Positions 40,467 to 58,629 are shown, counted from the first letter of the stretch. The stretch: DNA of 64,000 nt from Thiopseudomonas denitrificans (GCF_002866065.1 NZ_LNJZ01000009.1:748643-812642), one strand, 5' to 3'. Notes: generated from the letters alone by a model not told the origin. Numbers and translations are program-made.

Positions 40467-41288
40467 TTACTTGCGACGGCGAACAATCATGTTGTTCGTA
40501 CGCTTGTTGCTACGGGTTTTACCACCCTTGGTTGGACGACCCCATGGAGTAACAGGGTGACGACCACCTTTGGAACGGCCTTCACCACCACCATGCGGGT
40601 GATCCACCGGGTTCATGGCAGCACCACGAACGGAAGGACGCACACCGGCCCAGCGGGAAGCACCGGCCTTGCCCAGCGAGCGCAGGAAGTGCTCGTGGTT
40701 GGACACTTCGCCCAGGGTTGCGCGGCAGTCGACCTGCACCTTGCGCATTTCACCGGAACGCAGGCGAATGGTGGCGTAGCTGCCATCGCGTGCGACCAGC
40801 TGTGCGGAAGTACCGGCGGAACGAACCAGCTGGGCACCTTTACCTGGCTTCATCTCGATGCCGTGGATCACGGAACCGACCGGAATGTTGCGCAGCGGCA
40901 GGGTGTTGCCGGTCTTGATCGGTGCGTGGGTACCGCTCATCAGCTGCTCACCGGCACTGATGCCTTTCGGAGCGATGATGTAGCGACGCTCGCCATCGGC
41001 ATATTTCAGCAGGGCGATGTTGGCACTACGGTTCGGGTCGTATTCCAGACGCTCGACGATGGCAGGAATGCCATCCTTGTTGCGACGGAAATCGATGATG
41101 CGGTAATGCTGCTTGTGACCACCGCCGATGTGACGGGTGGTGATGCGGCCGTTGTTGTTACGACCACCGGACTTCGACTTCTTCTCCAGCAGCGGCGCGT
41201 GAGGAGCACCCTTGTGCAGCTCCTTGTTGACCACACGAACGACAAAGCGGCGTCCGGGGGAAGTCGGCTTGCTCTTGACAATTGCCAT
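40467..41288 (-). CDS. rplB: 50S ribosomal protein L2 (uL2)
   Basis: 273 residues, with the conserved [24 protein letters not shown] region (HPHGGGEGR contains the histidine near the peptidyl-transferase centre). Needed for subunit joining. Located between rplW and rpsS. Confidence 0.97.
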   Translation of the reverse strand: MAIVKSKPTSPGRRFVVRVVNKELHKGAPHAPLLEKKSKSGGRNNNGRITTRHIGGGHKQHYRIIDFRRNKDGIPAIVERLEYDPNRSANIALLKYADGERRYIIAPKGISAGEQLMSGTHAPIKTGNTLPLRNIPVGSVIHGIEMKPGKGAQLVRSAGTSAQLVARDGSYATIRLRSGEMRKVQVDCRATLGEVSNHEHFLRSLGKAGASRWAGVRPSVRGAAMNPVDHPHGGGEGRSKGGRHPVTPWGRPTKGGKTRSNKRTNNMIVRRRK

Positions 41289-41301
41289 CTTGCACCTCTA
41301 C

Positions 41302-41601
41302 TTAGTTAGCACTGCTTTCGAAGTCGATATCCTGACCAGGCTCAAGGGTAATGTAGGCTTTTTTCCAGTCATTACGCTTGCCCATGCCGCGCATGGTACG
41401 CTTGGTCTTGCCGTTTACCTTGACGGTATTGACATCAGACACTTTAACTTCAAACAGCTGTTCAACTGCTTTCTTGACTTCCAGCTTGGTGGCGTCGGTA
41501 GCCACTTTGAATACAAACTGGTTCTTGCCGTCGGCCAGCACAGTAGCCTTTTCGGAGATGTGCGGGCCCAGCAGCACCTTGAATACGCGTTCCTGGTTCA
41601 T
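41302..41601 (-). CDS. rplW: 50S ribosomal protein L23 (uL23)
   Basis: 99 residues, [20 protein letters not shown]. It sits at the tunnel exit and is the docking site for trigger factor and SRP. Its ATG overlaps the rplD stop by four bases (ATGA), so the pair is translationally coupled. Confidence 0.97.
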   Translation of the reverse strand: MNQERVFKVLLGPHISEKATVLADGKNQFVFKVATDATKLEVKKAVEQLFEVKVSDVNTVKVNGKTKRTMRGMGKRNDWKKAYITLEPGQDIDFESSAN

Positions 41602-42200
41602 CCCAACAACTCCTCAAACTTCTTGACCGCAGAAACAGTCATCAGCACCTTTTCGTAGGCAATCAGGCTGACCGGATCGGTACCCTGAACATCGCGCACA
41701 TCCACATGCGGGATGTTGCGGGCGGCCAGATACAGGTTCTCTTCAACTGCATCGGACACGATCAGTACATCGTTCAGGTTCAAGTTACCCAGCTTGCCCA
41801 GCAGCTCCTTGGTTTTCGGAGCGGAAACGGACAGCTCCTCAACCACCACCAGGCGATCCTGGCGTACCAGTTCGGCAAGGATGGAGCGCATTGCGGCGCG
41901 GTACATTTTCTTGTTAAGCTTCTGGCTGTGGTCCTGTGGACGGGCGGCAAAAGCCACGCCACCGCTACGCCAGATCGGGCTGCGAGTGGTACCGGCACGT
42001 GCACGGCCTGTACCCTTCTGACGCCATGGCTTGCGACCACCACCGGAAACTTCGGCACGGGTCTTCTGCTTCTTGCTGCCCTGACGACCGCCGGCCATGT
42101 AGGCCACAACAGCCTGGTGAACCAGAGTCTCGTTGAACTCGCCACCAAAGGTACGCTCGCAGACATCAATTGCCTGGGCGCCATTTACATTGATTTGCAT
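41598..42200 (-). CDS. rplD: 50S ribosomal protein L4 (uL4)
   Basis: 200 residues. The extended tunnel loop is recognisable as [23 protein letters not shown] (shown by [18 protein letters not shown]), and the globular part is [16 protein letters not shown]. In E. coli L4 also represses the S10 operon through a long leader; the leader here looks too short for that. Confidence 0.97.
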   Translation of the reverse strand: MQINVNGAQAIDVCERTFGGEFNETLVHQAVVAYMAGGRQGSKKQKTRAEVSGGGRKPWRQKGTGRARAGTTRSPIWRSGGVAFAARPQDHSQKLNKKMYRAAMRSILAELVRQDRLVVVEELSVSAPKTKELLGKLGNLNLNDVLIVSDAVEENLYLAARNIPHVDVRDVQGTDPVSLIAYEKVLMTVSAVKKFEELLG

Positions 42201-42215
42201 TTCGGCACTCCCCTA

Positions 42216-42851
42216 TTAACCGCGAGCTTTAACGGCTGGACGCACGACAACATCGCTGCCAGTAGCGCCGGGAACGGCACCCTTGATCAGCAACAGGTTA
42301 CGCTCGGCGTCAACACGTACAACTTCGAGGGATTGCACTGTCATGCGCACATCACCCATGTGTCCGGACATTTTCTTGCCCTTGAACACACGACCAGGGG
42401 TCTGGCACTGGCCGATGGAGCCAGGCACGCGGTGAGAGAGGGAGTTACCGTGGGTCGCATCCTGACCACGGAAGTTCCAGCGCTTGATGGTACCGGCAAA
42501 GCCTTTACCCTTGGTCTGGCCGGTTACATCAACCAGCTGACCGGCAGTGAACAGCTCGGCAGTGATCTGCTCACCGGCCTGGTACTCACCGTCTTCAACG
42601 CGGAACTCGAGAACTGTGCGACCGGCTTCCACGCCAGCCTTGGAGAAGTGACCGGCCTGGGCCTTGGTCACGCGGGAAGCACGACGCTCGCCAACAGTCA
42701 CCTGGACTGCGCGATAGCCATCGGTTTCCTCGGTTTTCATCTGGGTGACACGATTCGGCTCGACTTCAATTACAGTCACCGGAATCGAAACACCATCTTC
42801 GGTGAAAATGCGGGTCATACCGCACTTGCGACCGACTATTCCAACTGTCAT
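42216..42851 (-). CDS. rplC: 50S ribosomal protein L3 (uL3)
   Basis: 211 residues from [16 protein letters not shown], preceded by GAGGTC; the open frame begins 11 codons earlier but is not conserved. The central extension [19 protein letters not shown] and [13 protein letters not shown] approaches the peptidyl-transferase centre. It initiates large-subunit assembly. Confidence 0.97.
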   Translation of the reverse strand: MTVGIVGRKCGMTRIFTEDGVSIPVTVIEVEPNRVTQMKTEETDGYRAVQVTVGERRASRVTKAQAGHFSKAGVEAGRTVLEFRVEDGEYQAGEQITAELFTAGQLVDVTGQTKGKGFAGTIKRWNFRGQDATHGNSLSHRVPGSIGQCQTPGRVFKGKKMSGHMGDVRMTVQSLEVVRVDAERNLLLIKGAVPGATGSDVVVRPAVKARG

Positions 42852-42932
42852 ATTTCTGACCTCAAGAGTGTACGGGGCTTTCACCCGCTATGGCCGCCCA
42901 TTGCAGAGCGTTACACGACTAAAACGGATGTC

Positions 42933-43335
<403 letters not shown>

Positions 43336-43343
43336 CCAATAAA

Positions 43344-43368
43344 GAAAGCCCCCATAAAGGGGGCTTTC
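43344..43368 (-). terminator. tufA (str operon) terminator
   Basis: Ten-bp stem GAAAGCCCCC/GGGGGCTTTC with a 5-nt loop, followed on the minus strand by TTTATTGG. It is 13 bp after the tufA stop. Confidence 0.85.
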
Positions 43369-43381
43369 TCGTCATTACCAA

Positions 43382-44581
<1,200 letters not shown>

Positions 44582-44610
44582 GATAGTAACCTCTTGCTAA
44601 ATGGGCGGGA

Positions 44611-46713
44611 TCAACCTTGATTTTTGATAATGGCCTCGGCAATGTTTGCCGGTGCCTCTGCGTATTTGGAGAATTCCATGGAGTAGCTGGCGCGACCCTG
44701 GGACATGGAACGGACATCGGTAGCGTAACCGAACATCTCGCCCAGCGGTACCTCGGCGCGGATGACCTTGCCGGATGGCGTGTCATCCATACCCTGGATC
44801 AGGCCACGACGACGGTTCAGGTCACCCATCACGTCACCCATGTAATCCTCTGGCGTTACCACTTCGACCTTCATCACAGGCTCAAGCAACACAGCGCCAC
44901 CTTTTTGAGACAGCTGCTTGGTTGCCATCGAAGCGGCAATCTTGAACGCCATCTCACTGGAGTCGACATCGTGGTAGGAACCGTCAAAAACGGCCGCCTT
45001 CAGGCCGATGAGCGGATAGCCGGCAACAATACCGTTCTGCATCTGCTCTTCAATGCCTTTCTGCACTGCAGGGATGTATTCCTTCGGAATCACACCGCCC
45101 ACAATTTCGTTGGTGAATTCGAGACCTTCCTGACCTTCGTCAGCAGGGGCAAAGCGAATCCAGCAATGACCAAACTGGCCACGACCACCGGACTGGCGAA
45201 CAAACTTGCCTTCGATTTCACAGGTATTGCGAATGGTTTCGCGGTAGGCAACCTGAGGCTTGCCAATGTTGGCCTCAACGTTGAACTCGCGACGCATGCG
45301 GTCAACCAGGATATCCAGGTGCAGCTCACCCATACCGGAGATGATGGTCTGACCTGTTTCCTCGTCGGTCTTGACACGGAAAGAAGGGTCTTCCTGGGCC
45401 AGACGACCAAGGGCGATACCCATTTTTTCCTGGTCAGCCTTGGTTTTCGGCTCAACTGCTACCGAGATGACAGGCTCGGGGAAGTCCATGCGCTCAAGGA
45501 TGATCGGTGCATCCATGGAGCACAGGGTGTCACCGGTGGTGACGTCCTTCATGCCGATCAGGGCAGCGATGTCACCAGCCACACACTCCTTGATTTCCTG
45601 GCGGTCGTTGGCGTGCATCTGCACCATCCGGCCGACACGCTCGCGCTTGCCGCGCACGGAGTTCAGCACCTGGTCGCCCGATTTCAGAACACCGGAGTAA
45701 ACACGGGCAAAGGTCAGGGTACCGACAAAGGGGTCGGCAGCGATCTTGAATGCCAGCGCGGCAAATGGCGCGTTGTCATCGGCAGGACGGCTGTCGGTCT
45801 TTTCTTCGTCATCCGGGTGTACACCCTGAATGGCCGGAATGTCGGTCGGTGCTGGCAGGTAGTCGATAACCGCGTCAAGAACCAGTGGAACACCCTTGTT
45901 CTTGAACGAGGAACCACAAACCGCAGGAACGATTTCGCAAGCGATGGTACGCGCACGCAGACCGGCCTTGATGTCTTCAACAGACAGCTCGCCCTCTTCC
46001 AGGTACTTGTCCATCAGTTCTTCGTTGGCTTCGGCGGCTGCCTCGACCAGCAGGGAACGATACTCTTCGACGTCATCGACCATATCGGCAGGAACCTCTT
46101 CCTCGCGGAAGGTCATGCCCATGTCGTCTTCGTTCCAGTAGTAGGCAACACGGTTGATCAGGTCTACCTGGCCGACAAAGTTCTCTTCGGAACCGATTGG
46201 CAGCTGTAGGGCAACCGGGGTGTGACCCAGGCGCTGCTTGATCTGGCCCAGTACGCGCTTGAAGTCGGCGCCCTGGCGGTCCAGCTTGTTGACGTAAACG
46301 ATACGCGGTACGCCGTACTTGTTGGCCTGACGCCATACGGTCTCGGACTGCGGCTCAACACCGGAGGAGCCACAGAACACAACCACGGAGCCGTCAAGAA
46401 CACGCAGGGAACGCTCAACTTCAATAGTGAAGTCGACGTGGCCGGGGGTGTCAATGACGTTCAGGCGGTAGTTTTCGTATTGCTTTTTGGAGCCTTTCCA
46501 GAATGCGGTAACGGCAGCGGAGGTAATGGTGATACCACGCTCCTGCTCCTGGGCCATCCAGTCAGTGGTGCTGGCGCCATCATGGGTTTCACCCATCTTG
46601 TGGTTCACACCGGTGTAGAACAGGATGCGCTCGGTAGTAGTGGTCTTGCCCGCATCAACGTGCGCGGCAATACCAATATTGCGATAACGATTGATTGGAG
46701 TTGTACGTGCCAC
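44611..46713 (-). CDS. fusA: Elongation factor G
   Basis: 700 residues. Translocase GTPase with G1 AHVDAGKT, G3 DTPGHVDF and G4 NKLDR, then domains II to V, ending [21 protein letters not shown]. It also acts with RRF in ribosome recycling. No fusidic-acid-type change is obvious. It lies 29 bp before tufA. As I recall, pseudomonads carry a second EF-G gene elsewhere. Confidence 0.97.
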   Translation of the reverse strand: MARTTPINRYRNIGIAAHVDAGKTTTTERILFYTGVNHKMGETHDGASTTDWMAQEQERGITITSAAVTAFWKGSKKQYENYRLNVIDTPGHVDFTIEVERSLRVLDGSVVVFCGSSGVEPQSETVWRQANKYGVPRIVYVNKLDRQGADFKRVLGQIKQRLGHTPVALQLPIGSEENFVGQVDLINRVAYYWNEDDMGMTFREEEVPADMVDDVEEYRSLLVEAAAEANEELMDKYLEEGELSVEDIKAGLRARTIACEIVPAVCGSSFKNKGVPLVLDAVIDYLPAPTDIPAIQGVHPDDEEKTDSRPADDNAPFAALAFKIAADPFVGTLTFARVYSGVLKSGDQVLNSVRGKRERVGRMVQMHANDRQEIKECVAGDIAALIGMKDVTTGDTLCSMDAPIILERMDFPEPVISVAVEPKTKADQEKMGIALGRLAQEDPSFRVKTDEETGQTIISGMGELHLDILVDRMRREFNVEANIGKPQVAYRETIRNTCEIEGKFVRQSGGRGQFGHCWIRFAPADEGQEGLEFTNEIVGGVIPKEYIPAVQKGIEEQMQNGIVAGYPLIGLKAAVFDGSYHDVDSSEMAFKIAASMATKQLSQKGGAVLLEPVMKVEVVTPEDYMGDVMGDLNRRRGLIQGMDDTPSGKVIRAEVPLGEMFGYATDVRSMSQGRASYSMEFSKYAEAPANIAEAIIKNQG

Positions 46714-46731
46714 AATAAGTGCCTCGCTCGA

Positions 46732-47202
46732 TTAGAAACGGAAGTGGGAGAACGCCTTGTTGGCTTCTGCCATGCGGTGAACGTCTTCACGCTTCTTGAC
46801 GGCAGCACCTTTGCCCTCGGCCGCATCAATCAGCTCGCCGGCCAGACGCAGGGTCATGGATTTTTCGCCACGCTTGCGCGCAGCCTCTACCAGCCAGCGC
46901 ATGGCCAGGGCATTGCGGCGGGACGGACGAACCTCGACTGGAACCTGATAGGTAGCACCACCGACACGACGGGACTTCACTTCAACCAGGGGAGCAATGG
47001 CTTCGAGTGCTTTTTCGAAGGTCTCCAGGGGTTCAACATTTTTACGCTGCTGGACGGTGTCCAGGGCGCCATAAACAATACGCTCGGCAACGGCTTTTTT
47101 ACCGCTTTCCATAACGTGGTTCATGAATTTGGCGAGAATCTGGCTTCCGTACTTTGGATCGTCCAGAATTTCACGCTTTGCAACTACGCGACGTCTTGGC
47201 AT
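46732..47202 (-). CDS. rpsG: 30S ribosomal protein S7 (uS7)
   Basis: 156 residues, [20 protein letters not shown], with [25 protein letters not shown] (shown by [18 protein letters not shown]). It nucleates 30S head assembly and touches the E-site; in E. coli it represses part of the str operon. It lies 18 bp upstream of fusA. Confidence 0.97.
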   Translation of the reverse strand: MPRRRVVAKREILDDPKYGSQILAKFMNHVMESGKKAVAERIVYGALDTVQQRKNVEPLETFEKALEAIAPLVEVKSRRVGGATYQVPVEVRPSRRNALAMRWLVEAARKRGEKSMTLRLAGELIDAAEGKGAAVKKREDVHRMAEANKAFSHFRF

Positions 47203-47287
47203 TGATAAGCCCTCAAACGGTCTTCAGGTTAGCCCGGAACTCGACAGGTCCGGCCTTACTCTTATCGACTCGAAATTAATGAAAATA

Positions 47288-47659
47288 CTATTTTGGACGC
47301 TTGGCGCCGTATTTGGAACGGCCCTGCTTGCGATCCTTGACGCCTGAAGTATCCAGCGCACCACGAACGGTATGATAACGCACACCAGGCAAGTCCTTGA
47401 CACGACCGCCACGGATCAGCACAACGCTGTGCTCCTGCAGGTTGTGACCTTCACCACCGATGTAGGATGAAACTTCAAAGCCATTGGTCAAACGAACACG
47501 ACACACTTTACGCAGTGCGGAGTTCGGCTTTTTCGGAGTGGTGGTATATACGCGAGTACATACTCCACGACGCTGTGGGCAGCCTTGCAGCGCAGGCACG
47601 TCGTTCTTGTCGACGAGGCGCTTGCGGGGCTTGCGCACCAGCTGGTTTACTGTTGCCAT
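47288..47659 (-). CDS. rpsL: 30S ribosomal protein S12 (uS12)
   Basis: 123 residues, [18 protein letters not shown]. Decoding-centre protein. The streptomycin-determining residues K43 ([12 protein letters not shown]) and K88 (GGRVKDLPG) are wild type. First gene of the str group, 85 bp before rpsG. Confidence 0.97.
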   Translation of the reverse strand: MATVNQLVRKPRKRLVDKNDVPALQGCPQRRGVCTRVYTTTPKKPNSALRKVCRVRLTNGFEVSSYIGGEGHNLQEHSVVLIRGGRVKDLPGVRYHTVRGALDTSGVKDRKQGRSKYGAKRPK

Positions 47660-47732
47660 TTATTTGCTCCACTGTTGTCTTACGACATTAAAACGGACAA
47701 AGCATATACTTTGCCCAAATTAAGGGTACGGG

Positions 47733-47761
47733 ATTCTAAAGGGAGTCCCGCACCCCGTCAA
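47733..47761 (-). promoter_or_regulatory. str operon promoter (rpsL)
   Basis: Minus strand: -35 TTGACG (47756-47761), 17-bp spacer, -10 TAGAAT (47733-47738), 74 bp upstream of the rpsL start and starting just past the rpoC stop. Same -10 as the S10 promoter. Confidence 0.8.
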
Positions 47762-47784
47762 GATCTAAAGCGTATTGTCAACGC

Positions 47785-50700
47785 CTAGTCTTCCTGGTTC
47801 AAAGCCTCACTCAGCGCGGCCTCGACGTCACTGGCGCTGACCGTCTGGGCCAGCTCCTGGTCACGTTTGCGCTTGCGCTCGGCATGATAGGTCAGGCCGG
47901 TACCCGCCGGAATTAGGCGGCCAACCACCACGTTTTCTTTCAGGCCGCGCAGGAAGTCGCGCTTGCCGGTTACTGCAGCTTCGGTCAGGACACGGGTGGT
48001 TTCCTGGAACGAAGCGGCAGAAATGAACGACTCGGTGGACAGCGAGGCCTTGGTGATACCCAGCAATACGCGCTCGTATTTGGCCGGGAAGCGATTGTTG
48101 GCTTCCAGCTGCTCGTTTTCTTCCAGCACCTGGACAAACTCGACCTGGTCACCCTTGATCAGGCTGGAGTCACCGGACTCCAGCACATCGACCTTGCGCA
48201 GCATCTGGCGCAGGATGGTCTCGATGTGCTTGTCGTTGATCTTCACACCCTGCAGGCGGTAGACCTCCTGGATCTCGGTGACGATGTAGTGGGCCAGAGC
48301 GCTAACACCCAGCAGGCGCAGGATGTCATGCGGGTTGCTCGGGCCATCGGAAATCACTTCACCACGGTTGACCTGCTCACCTTCGAACACGTTCAGGTGA
48401 CGCCACTTGTGGATCAGTTCCTCGTATGGATCACTACCATCGGTCGGGGTGATTACCAGACGGCGCTTGCCCTTGGTTTCGCGACCGAAGGAAATGGTAC
48501 CGCTGACCTCGGCCAGAATCGACGCTTCTTTCGGGCGACGAGCTTCGAACAGGTCGGCAACCCGTGGCAGACCACCGGTAATGTCACGGGTCTTGGAGGT
48601 TTCCTGCGGAATACGCGCAATCACGTCACCGATATTGATGCGATCGCCATCGTTCAGGTTGACCAGCGCATGCGAAGGCAGGAAGTACTGCGCGACCAGA
48701 TCGGTACCCGGCAGCAACAGGTCATCACCGTTGTCATCGACCAGCTTGATCGCAGGGCGGATGTCCTTGCCGGCGGCGGGACGGTCCTGTGGGTCCATCA
48801 CCTCGATATTGCTCAGGCCGGTCAGGTCATCGGTCTGGCGCTTGATGGTAATGCCGGCTTCCATACCGACAAAACGCACGGTACCAGTGGTTTCACTGAC
48901 AATCGGGTGAGTGTGCGGGTCCCACTTGGCCACGATGGCGCCGGCTTCGACAGCCTGGCCTTCGTTGGTGCTGATCACGGCACCGTATGGCAGCTTGTAG
49001 CGCTCGCGCTCGCGACCGAACTCGTCGGCAACCGCCAGCTGGCCGGAACGGGAAACCGCCACCAGCGCACCATCAGGACGCACCACGTGCTTGACGTTGA
49101 GCAGACGGATGCTGCCGCCGTTCTTGACCTGGACACTATCTACTGCGGAAGTACGGCTGGCCGCACCACCGATGTGGAACGTACGCATGGTCAGCTGGGT
49201 ACCCGGCTCACCGATCGACTGGGCAGCGATGACACCGACCGCCTCGCCCATGTTGACCAGGTGGCCACGGGCCAGGTCACGGCCGTAGCAGCTGGCACAG
49301 ATGCCATGGCGGGTTTCACAGGAGATTGGTGAACGCACCAGAATTTCGTCAATACTGTTGTTCTCGATGAAGCCGACCCATGCTTCGTCGATCAGGGTGC
49401 CGGCCGGCACCAGTACGTCGTCGCTGGCAGGATCCAGCACGTCACGCGCAACCACACGTCCGAGCACACGCTCGCCCAGCGGCTCGACCACGTCACCGCC
49501 TTCAATGTGCGGTGTCATCAGCAGGCCTTCCTCAGTACCACAGTCGATCTCGGTCACGACCAGGTCCTGTGCGACGTCAACCAGACGACGGGTCAGGTAA
49601 CCGGAGTTGGCGGTTTTCAGGGCGGTATCAGCCAGACCCTTACGGGCACCGTGAGTCGAGATGAAGTACTGCAGTACGTTCAGGCCCTCACGGAAGTTGG
49701 CGGTAATCGGTGTCTCGATAATGGAGCCGTCGGGCTTGGCCATCAGGCCACGCATACCGGCCAGCTGGCGGATCTGGGCAGCAGAACCCCGCGCGCCCGA
49801 GTCTGCCATCATGAACATGGAGTTGAACGACTCCTGGCTGACCTGCTCGCCCTCACGGTTGGTGACGCTTTCCTGTGACAGGTTGGCCATCATCGCCTTG
49901 GAGATCTCGTCGTTGGCGCGAGACCAGAGGTCAATTACCTTGTTGTACTTCTCGCCCTGGGTAACCAGACCGTTGGAATACTGTTGCTCGATTTCCTTTA
50001 CTTCAGCCGTGGCACGCTCAATGATCCGGGACTTCTCCTCGGGGATCACGAAGTCGTTGACACCGATGGAAACACCGGAAATGGTCGAGTAGGCAAAACC
50101 GGCATACATCAGCTGGTCGGCAAAGATCACGGTCTCCTTCAGGCCAACCACGCGGTAGCAATGGTTGATCAGGTTGGAAATCGCCTTTTTCTTCATCGGC
50201 TGGTTGACCAGATCATAGGACAGCCCCTCTGGCACGATCTGGAACAGCAGCGCGCGACCAACGGTGGTTTCAACGATGCGTACGGATTCCTCGCTGTTGC
50301 CTTCGTTGTCCTTGACCACTTCGCGGATGCGAACCTTGATTTTAGCGTGCAGGTCGGCGTTGCCGGAACGGTAGACGCGGTCCACTTCCTGCAGATCGGC
50401 GAAAACCCGGCCTTCGCCCTTCTTGTTGACCGCTTCACGGGTCATGTAATACAGGCCCAGCACCACGTCCTGCGAAGGCACGATGATCGGCTCGCCGTTG
50501 GCCGGTGACAGGATGTTGTTGGTGGACATCATCAGCGCACGCGCTTCCAGCTGGGCTTCCAGCGTCAGCGGTACGTGCACGGCCATCTGGTCACCGTCAA
50601 AGTCGGCGTTATAGGCAGCACACACCAGCGGGTGCAGCTGAATGGCCTTGCCTTCAATCAGCACCGGCTCGAACGCCTGGATGCCCAGACGGTGCAGGGT

Positions 50701-51981
50701 TGGCGCACGGTTGAGCAGGACCGGGTGTTCGCGAATAACGTCGGCCAGAACGTCCCACACTTCGGGCAGTTCGCGCTCGACCATTTTCTTGGCCGCCTTG
50801 ATGGTGGAGGCCAGACCACGCTCTTCCAGCTTGCCGAAAATGAACGGCTTGAACAGCTCCAGTGCCATTTTCTTGGGCAGACCGCACTGGTGCAGACGCA
50901 GCGCAGGACCAACCACGATCACGGAGCGGCCGGAATAGTCGACGCGCTTGCCGAGCAGGTTCTGACGGAAACGGCCCTGCTTGCCCTTGATCATGTCGGC
51001 AAGGGATTTCAGCGGGCGCTTGTTGCTGCCGGTGATGGCACGGCCACGGCGGCCGTTGTCCAGCAGCGCATCCACGGACTCTTGCAGCATGCGCTTTTCG
51101 TTGCGCACGATGATGTCCGGCGCGGCCAGATCGAGCAGACGCTTGAGACGGTTGTTACGGTTGATGACGCGACGATACAGGTCGTTCAGGTCCGAGGTGG
51201 CGAAACGGCCACCATCGAGCGGCACCAGCGGACGCAGATCAGGCGGCAGAACCGGCAGCACGGTGAAAATCATCCACTCGGGCTTGTTGCCGGAGCCATG
51301 AAAGGCTTCCATCAGCTTCAGGCGCTTGGACAGCTTCTTGATTTTGGTTTCGGAGTTGGTCTGCGGAATTTCTTCACGCAGCGCATTGATCTCGTAATCC
51401 AGATCGATCTGCATCAACAGTTCGCGAATCGCTTCGGCACCCATGCGGGCATCGAAGTCGTCACCGAACTCTTCCAGTGCTTCATAGTACTGCTCGTCGT
51501 TGAGCAGCTGGTATTTTTCCAGGGTGGTCATGCCCGGATCGATCACCACGTAGCTCTCGAAATAGAGCACGCGTTCGATATCACGCAGGGTCATATCCAG
51601 CAGCAGGCCGATACGGCTTGGCAGGGACTTCAGGAACCAGATATGGGCTACCGGTGAAGCCAGCTCGATGTGCGCCATGCGCTCGCGGCGCACCTTGGAC
51701 AGGGCAACCTCGACACCGCACTTTTCACAGATCACACCACGGTGCTTCAGGCGCTTGTACTTGCCGCACAGGCACTCGTAGTCCTTGACCGGACCGAAGA
51801 TCTTGGCGCAGAACAGGCCGTCACGCTCCGGCTTGAAGGTGCGGTAGTTGATGGTTTCCGGCTTCTTGACTTCGCCGTATGACCATGAGCGGATCAGCTC
51901 TGGCGAGGCCAGAGAGATCTTGATCGCGTCAAATTCTTCAATTTCGTTTTGGTTTTTAATCAGATTCAGTAAGTCTTTCAA
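47785..51981 (-). CDS. rpoC: RNA polymerase beta' subunit
   Basis: 1398 residues. The N-terminal zinc-binding part is [23 protein letters not shown] (cysteines CxCG...CEKC). The catalytic Mg motif is NADFDGDQM, the trigger-loop and bridge-helix regions are present, and a second zinc site lies in [19 protein letters not shown]. It ends [27 protein letters not shown]. It forms most of the active centre with RpoB, whose gene lies 64 bp upstream. Confidence 0.98.
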   Translation of the reverse strand: MKDLLNLIKNQNEIEEFDAIKISLASPELIRSWSYGEVKKPETINYRTFKPERDGLFCAKIFGPVKDYECLCGKYKRLKHRGVICEKCGVEVALSKVRRERMAHIELASPVAHIWFLKSLPSRIGLLLDMTLRDIERVLYFESYVVIDPGMTTLEKYQLLNDEQYYEALEEFGDDFDARMGAEAIRELLMQIDLDYEINALREEIPQTNSETKIKKLSKRLKLMEAFHGSGNKPEWMIFTVLPVLPPDLRPLVPLDGGRFATSDLNDLYRRVINRNNRLKRLLDLAAPDIIVRNEKRMLQESVDALLDNGRRGRAITGSNKRPLKSLADMIKGKQGRFRQNLLGKRVDYSGRSVIVVGPALRLHQCGLPKKMALELFKPFIFGKLEERGLASTIKAAKKMVERELPEVWDVLADVIREHPVLLNRAPTLHRLGIQAFEPVLIEGKAIQLHPLVCAAYNADFDGDQMAVHVPLTLEAQLEARALMMSTNNILSPANGEPIIVPSQDVVLGLYYMTREAVNKKGEGRVFADLQEVDRVYRSGNADLHAKIKVRIREVVKDNEGNSEESVRIVETTVGRALLFQIVPEGLSYDLVNQPMKKKAISNLINHCYRVVGLKETVIFADQLMYAGFAYSTISGVSIGVNDFVIPEEKSRIIERATAEVKEIEQQYSNGLVTQGEKYNKVIDLWSRANDEISKAMMANLSQESVTNREGEQVSQESFNSMFMMADSGARGSAAQIRQLAGMRGLMAKPDGSIIETPITANFREGLNVLQYFISTHGARKGLADTALKTANSGYLTRRLVDVAQDLVVTEIDCGTEEGLLMTPHIEGGDVVEPLGERVLGRVVARDVLDPASDDVLVPAGTLIDEAWVGFIENNSIDEILVRSPISCETRHGICASCYGRDLARGHLVNMGEAVGVIAAQSIGEPGTQLTMRTFHIGGAASRTSAVDSVQVKNGGSIRLLNVKHVVRPDGALVAVSRSGQLAVADEFGRERERYKLPYGAVISTNEGQAVEAGAIVAKWDPHTHPIVSETTGTVRFVGMEAGITIKRQTDDLTGLSNIEVMDPQDRPAAGKDIRPAIKLVDDNGDDLLLPGTDLVAQYFLPSHALVNLNDGDRINIGDVIARIPQETSKTRDITGGLPRVADLFEARRPKEASILAEVSGTISFGRETKGKRRLVITPTDGSDPYEELIHKWRHLNVFEGEQVNRGEVISDGPSNPHDILRLLGVSALAHYIVTEIQEVYRLQGVKINDKHIETILRQMLRKVDVLESGDSSLIKGDQVEFVQVLEENEQLEANNRFPAKYERVLLGITKASLSTESFISAASFQETTRVLTEAAVTGKRDFLRGLKENVVVGRLIPAGTGLTYHAERKRKRDQELAQTVSASDVEAALSEALNQED

Positions 51982-52045
51982 GGCCTTTCCTCCTGACGGA
52001 GCCTGCAGTGCTGCCGTCTGGCAGCACTGCGAATTCGTACGCGGG

Positions 52046-56134
<4,089 letters not shown>

Positions 56135-56218
56135 CAGCGTTCCCCAGCTTGATAATCTGCCATGATGCCCGGAACGGGCACCGGCATGTTTGCAAATATG
56201 AACTTGCTACCTAGATAG

Positions 56219-56253
56219 CATTGGAAGGCCCACCCGGGTTGCGTCTTCCAATG
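56219..56253 (-). other. Long hairpin in the rplL-rpoB spacer (possible RNase III site)
   Basis: Nine-bp perfect stem CATTGGAAG/CTTCCAATG enclosing a 17-nt loop, 85 bp before rpoB. In E. coli the same spacer contains an attenuator followed by an RNase III cut site, and the order here is the same. Confidence 0.5.
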
Positions 56254-56267
56254 CCATCCCTTAACGA

Positions 56268-56296
56268 CAAAAGGCCGGTGGCAAAAGCCACCAGCC
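56268..56296 (-). terminator. rplL-rpoB attenuator
   Basis: Minus-strand stem GGCTGGTGGC/GCCACCGGCC (one wobble) with TTTT loop, followed by TTTTGT. The modest T-run suggests partial termination, which would set the higher level of L7/L12 relative to polymerase. Confidence 0.7.
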
Positions 56297-56339
56297 ATCA
56301 GCCTGTGCTTGCGCAAGGGCTGTTTTGCATAGTCGAAAA

Positions 56340-56711
56340 TTACTTGAGTTCGACTTTGGCGCCTGCTTCTTCCAGGGCTTTCTTGGCAGCTTCGGCTTCT
56401 TCCTTGGCTACGTCTTCCTTGACCACGGAAGGAGCACCGTCAACTACGGCTTTGGCTTCTTTCAGGCCCAGACCGGTGATTTCACGTACAGCCTTGATCA
56501 CGTTGACTTTCTTGTCGCCAGCCTCTACCAGGTGAATGGCGAACTCGGTTTGCTCTGCAGCAGCTTCACCAGCAGCGGCCGGACCAGCAACAACGGTAGC
56601 GGCAGCAGCAGTCACACCGAACTTCTCTTCCATCGCGGAGATCAGTTCGACAACCTGCATGACGGACATTTCGGAAATCGCGTTGAGGATATCTTCGTTA
56701 GTAAGAGCCAT
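56340..56711 (-). CDS. rplL: 50S ribosomal protein L7/L12 (bL12)
   Basis: 123 residues. The N-terminal dimerisation part is [24 protein letters not shown]. An alanine-rich hinge follows, then the C-terminal domain with [23 protein letters not shown] (shown by [17 protein letters not shown]). Multi-copy stalk protein that recruits translational GTPases. It lies 68 bp after rplJ. Confidence 0.97.
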   Translation of the reverse strand: MALTNEDILNAISEMSVMQVVELISAMEEKFGVTAAAATVVAGPAAAGEAAAEQTEFAIHLVEAGDKKVNVIKAVREITGLGLKEAKAVVDGAPSVVKEDVAKEEAEAAKKALEEAGAKVELK

Positions 56712-56779
56712 GACTCTAATTCCTGTAATTTGGGGATGGCACCTGTGCCATCGAATTCAAAAAATGATTGCGAAGCAAA

Positions 56780-57280
56780 TTAAGCGGCTTGCGCTTCTTT
56801 CTGGTCGCGGACAGCGGCCAAAGTACGAGCCAGCTTGCTGGTTGCACCCTGAATCACGCTCATCAACTGGGAAACAGCTTCGTCGTAAGTTGGCAGGGTT
56901 GCCAGTACGTCGATCTGATTGGCTGCAATGAAGTTGCCTTCGAATGCGGCGCCCTTGATCTCGAACTCTTTCTGATCTTTGGCAAAGTTCTTGAAAATCC
57001 GGGCAGCTGCGCCAGGATGTTCATTGGAAAATGCGATCAGCGTAGGGCCGGTGAAAGTCTCGGTGAGGTTCTCGAATGGAGTACCTGCAACCGCACGACG
57101 CAGCAAGGTGTTACGTACGACACGTACATATACACCTGCTTCACGAGCCTCTTTACGGAGTCCGGTCATGGCGCTCACAGTCACGCCGCGGGCATCAGCC
57201 ACAACAGCGGACAGGGCAACACTGGCAGCCTCGCTGACTTCAGCAACAATTGCTTTTTTGTCTTCGAGTCTAATTGCCAC
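56780..57280 (-). CDS. rplJ: 50S ribosomal protein L10 (uL10)
   Basis: 166 residues from GTG 57280 ([15 protein letters not shown]), preceded by AGGAG. Contains [20 protein letters not shown] and [19 protein letters not shown]. It anchors the L12 stalk, and the L10-L12 complex represses its own mRNA through the leader upstream. Confidence 0.96.
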   Translation of the reverse strand: MAIRLEDKKAIVAEVSEAASVALSAVVADARGVTVSAMTGLRKEAREAGVYVRVVRNTLLRRAVAGTPFENLTETFTGPTLIAFSNEHPGAAARIFKNFAKDQKEFEIKGAAFEGNFIAANQIDVLATLPTYDEAVSQLMSVIQGATSKLARTLAAVRDQKEAQAA

Positions 57281-57420
57281 GGGATTATCTCCTGCTTGTT
57301 GAATGCGTCCCTTGCGGGACCCTTTTGGTGTCTGATTCAAATGAACCGGGAGCACCATCTACGTAGGCCAGCAAACTGATTAAGCGAAAACACCTACGGT
57401 CTTGGACGGCCCCCGCCAGG
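57281..57420 (-). promoter_or_regulatory. L10 leader (autoregulatory RNA)
   Basis: The 155-bp gap between rplA and rplJ, read on the minus strand, contains CCGTAGG (57393-57399) and the conserved-looking CCTACGTAGATGG (57355-57367). The two can pair as the base of the L10-binding arm. A GTCCC-GCAA-GGGAC tetraloop hairpin (57307-57320) is nearer the gene. Layout and motif fit the L10 leader family in which the L10-L12 complex blocks translation. Confidence 0.65.
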
Positions 57421-57435
57421 CAGGGACCCCAAATC

Positions 57436-58134
57436 TTACTTGTCTGACAGGGATGCCAGATCAACCATCAGGCCCGGACCCATGGTGCTGCTCAGGGTAA
57501 CGCGCTTGATGTAAATGCCCTTGGAAGAGGCAGGCTTCAGACGGCGCAGCTCACCCAGCAGGGCCTCAGCGTTCTGCTGCAGCTTCTCGGGAGCGAAATC
57601 GATCTGGCCGATTGCGGCGTGAATGATGCCGTTCTTGTCAGTACGGAAGCGGGCCTGACCAGCCTTGGCATTGGCAACGGCAGTCGCCACGTCAGGAGTC
57701 ACGGTACCGACTTTCGGGTTTGGCATCAGGCCACGCGGACCCAGCACCTGACCCAGCTGACCGACAACGCGCATCGCGTCCGGAGCAGCAACAACCACAT
57801 CATAGCTCAGGTCACCGGCTTTCATTTCTTCAGCCAGATCTTCCATGCCGACCTTGTCCGCACCGGCAGCAACAGCTGCTTCAGCGGCAGCACCCTGGGC
57901 AAATACGGCTACACGCACGCTCTTGCCGGTACCGTTGGGCAGAACAACCGCGCCACGTACAACCTGATCGGATTTACGCGGATCAACACCAAGGTTGATG
58001 GAAATATCAACAGATTCCTTGAACTTCGCTGCAGGCAGTGACGCCAGCAGTGACGCAGCCTCGCCAAAGCCGTAGGCTTTGCCGTGCTCAACTTTTTCTG
58101 CAATCTGCTTTTGACGTTTGGTTAGCTTGGCCAT
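57436..58134 (-). CDS. rplA: 50S ribosomal protein L1 (uL1)
   Basis: 232 residues, [22 protein letters not shown] shown by [15 protein letters not shown], with [18 protein letters not shown] as signature. It forms the mobile L1 stalk at the E-site and in E. coli represses the rplK-rplA mRNA. It begins immediately after the rplK stop. Confidence 0.97.
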   Translation of the reverse strand: MAKLTKRQKQIAEKVEHGKAYGFGEAASLLASLPAAKFKESVDISINLGVDPRKSDQVVRGAVVLPNGTGKSVRVAVFAQGAAAEAAVAAGADKVGMEDLAEEMKAGDLSYDVVVAAPDAMRVVGQLGQVLGPRGLMPNPKVGTVTPDVATAVANAKAGQARFRTDKNGIIHAAIGQIDFAPEKLQQNAEALLGELRRLKPASSKGIYIKRVTLSSTMGPGLMVDLASLSDK

Positions 58135-58566
58135 TTACACACCCTCCACGTTCAGACCCATGCTACGGGCAGAGCCGGCGATGGTGCGTACAGCAGCGTC
58201 CAGATCGGCACCAGTCAGGTCAGCCTGCTTGGCCTGGGCAATTTCTTCCAGCTGGGCGCGGGTTACAGTGCCCACTTTCTGGCTGTTCGGCTTGGCAGAA
58301 CCGCTGGCAATGGCTGCAGCCTTTTTCAGCAGAACGGCAGCTGGAGTACTTTTGGTTTCAAAAGTGAAACTGCGGTCACTGTATACGGTAATGATCACAG
58401 GAGTCGGCAGACCTGGCTCAACGCCCTGGGTCTTGGCGTTGAACGCCTTGCAAAACTCCATGATGTTTACGCCATGCTGACCCAGAGCAGGACCAACGGG
58501 TGGCGAAGGGTTGGCCTGACCGGCCTTAACTTGCAGCTTGATATAGGCTTGAATTTTCTTAGCCAT
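58135..58566 (-). CDS. rplK: 50S ribosomal protein L11 (uL11)
   Basis: 143 residues, [29 protein letters not shown] shown by [20 protein letters not shown]. It builds the GTPase-associated centre and is required for RelA activation; thiopeptides bind here. Directly upstream of rplA. Confidence 0.97.
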   Translation of the reverse strand: MAKKIQAYIKLQVKAGQANPSPPVGPALGQHGVNIMEFCKAFNAKTQGVEPGLPTPVIITVYSDRSFTFETKSTPAAVLLKKAAAIASGSAKPNSQKVGTVTRAQLEEIAQAKQADLTGADLDAAVRTIAGSARSMGLNVEGV

Positions 58567-58629
58567 GATTTCTCCAAAATGGGTATAGCGCCAAACGGCT
58601 TCCCTTATTTACATCCCTGAGACAAAACA

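Noticed and set aside
47288..47659. Streptomycin-resistance change in rpsL
   Set aside because: K43 and K88 are both wild type.
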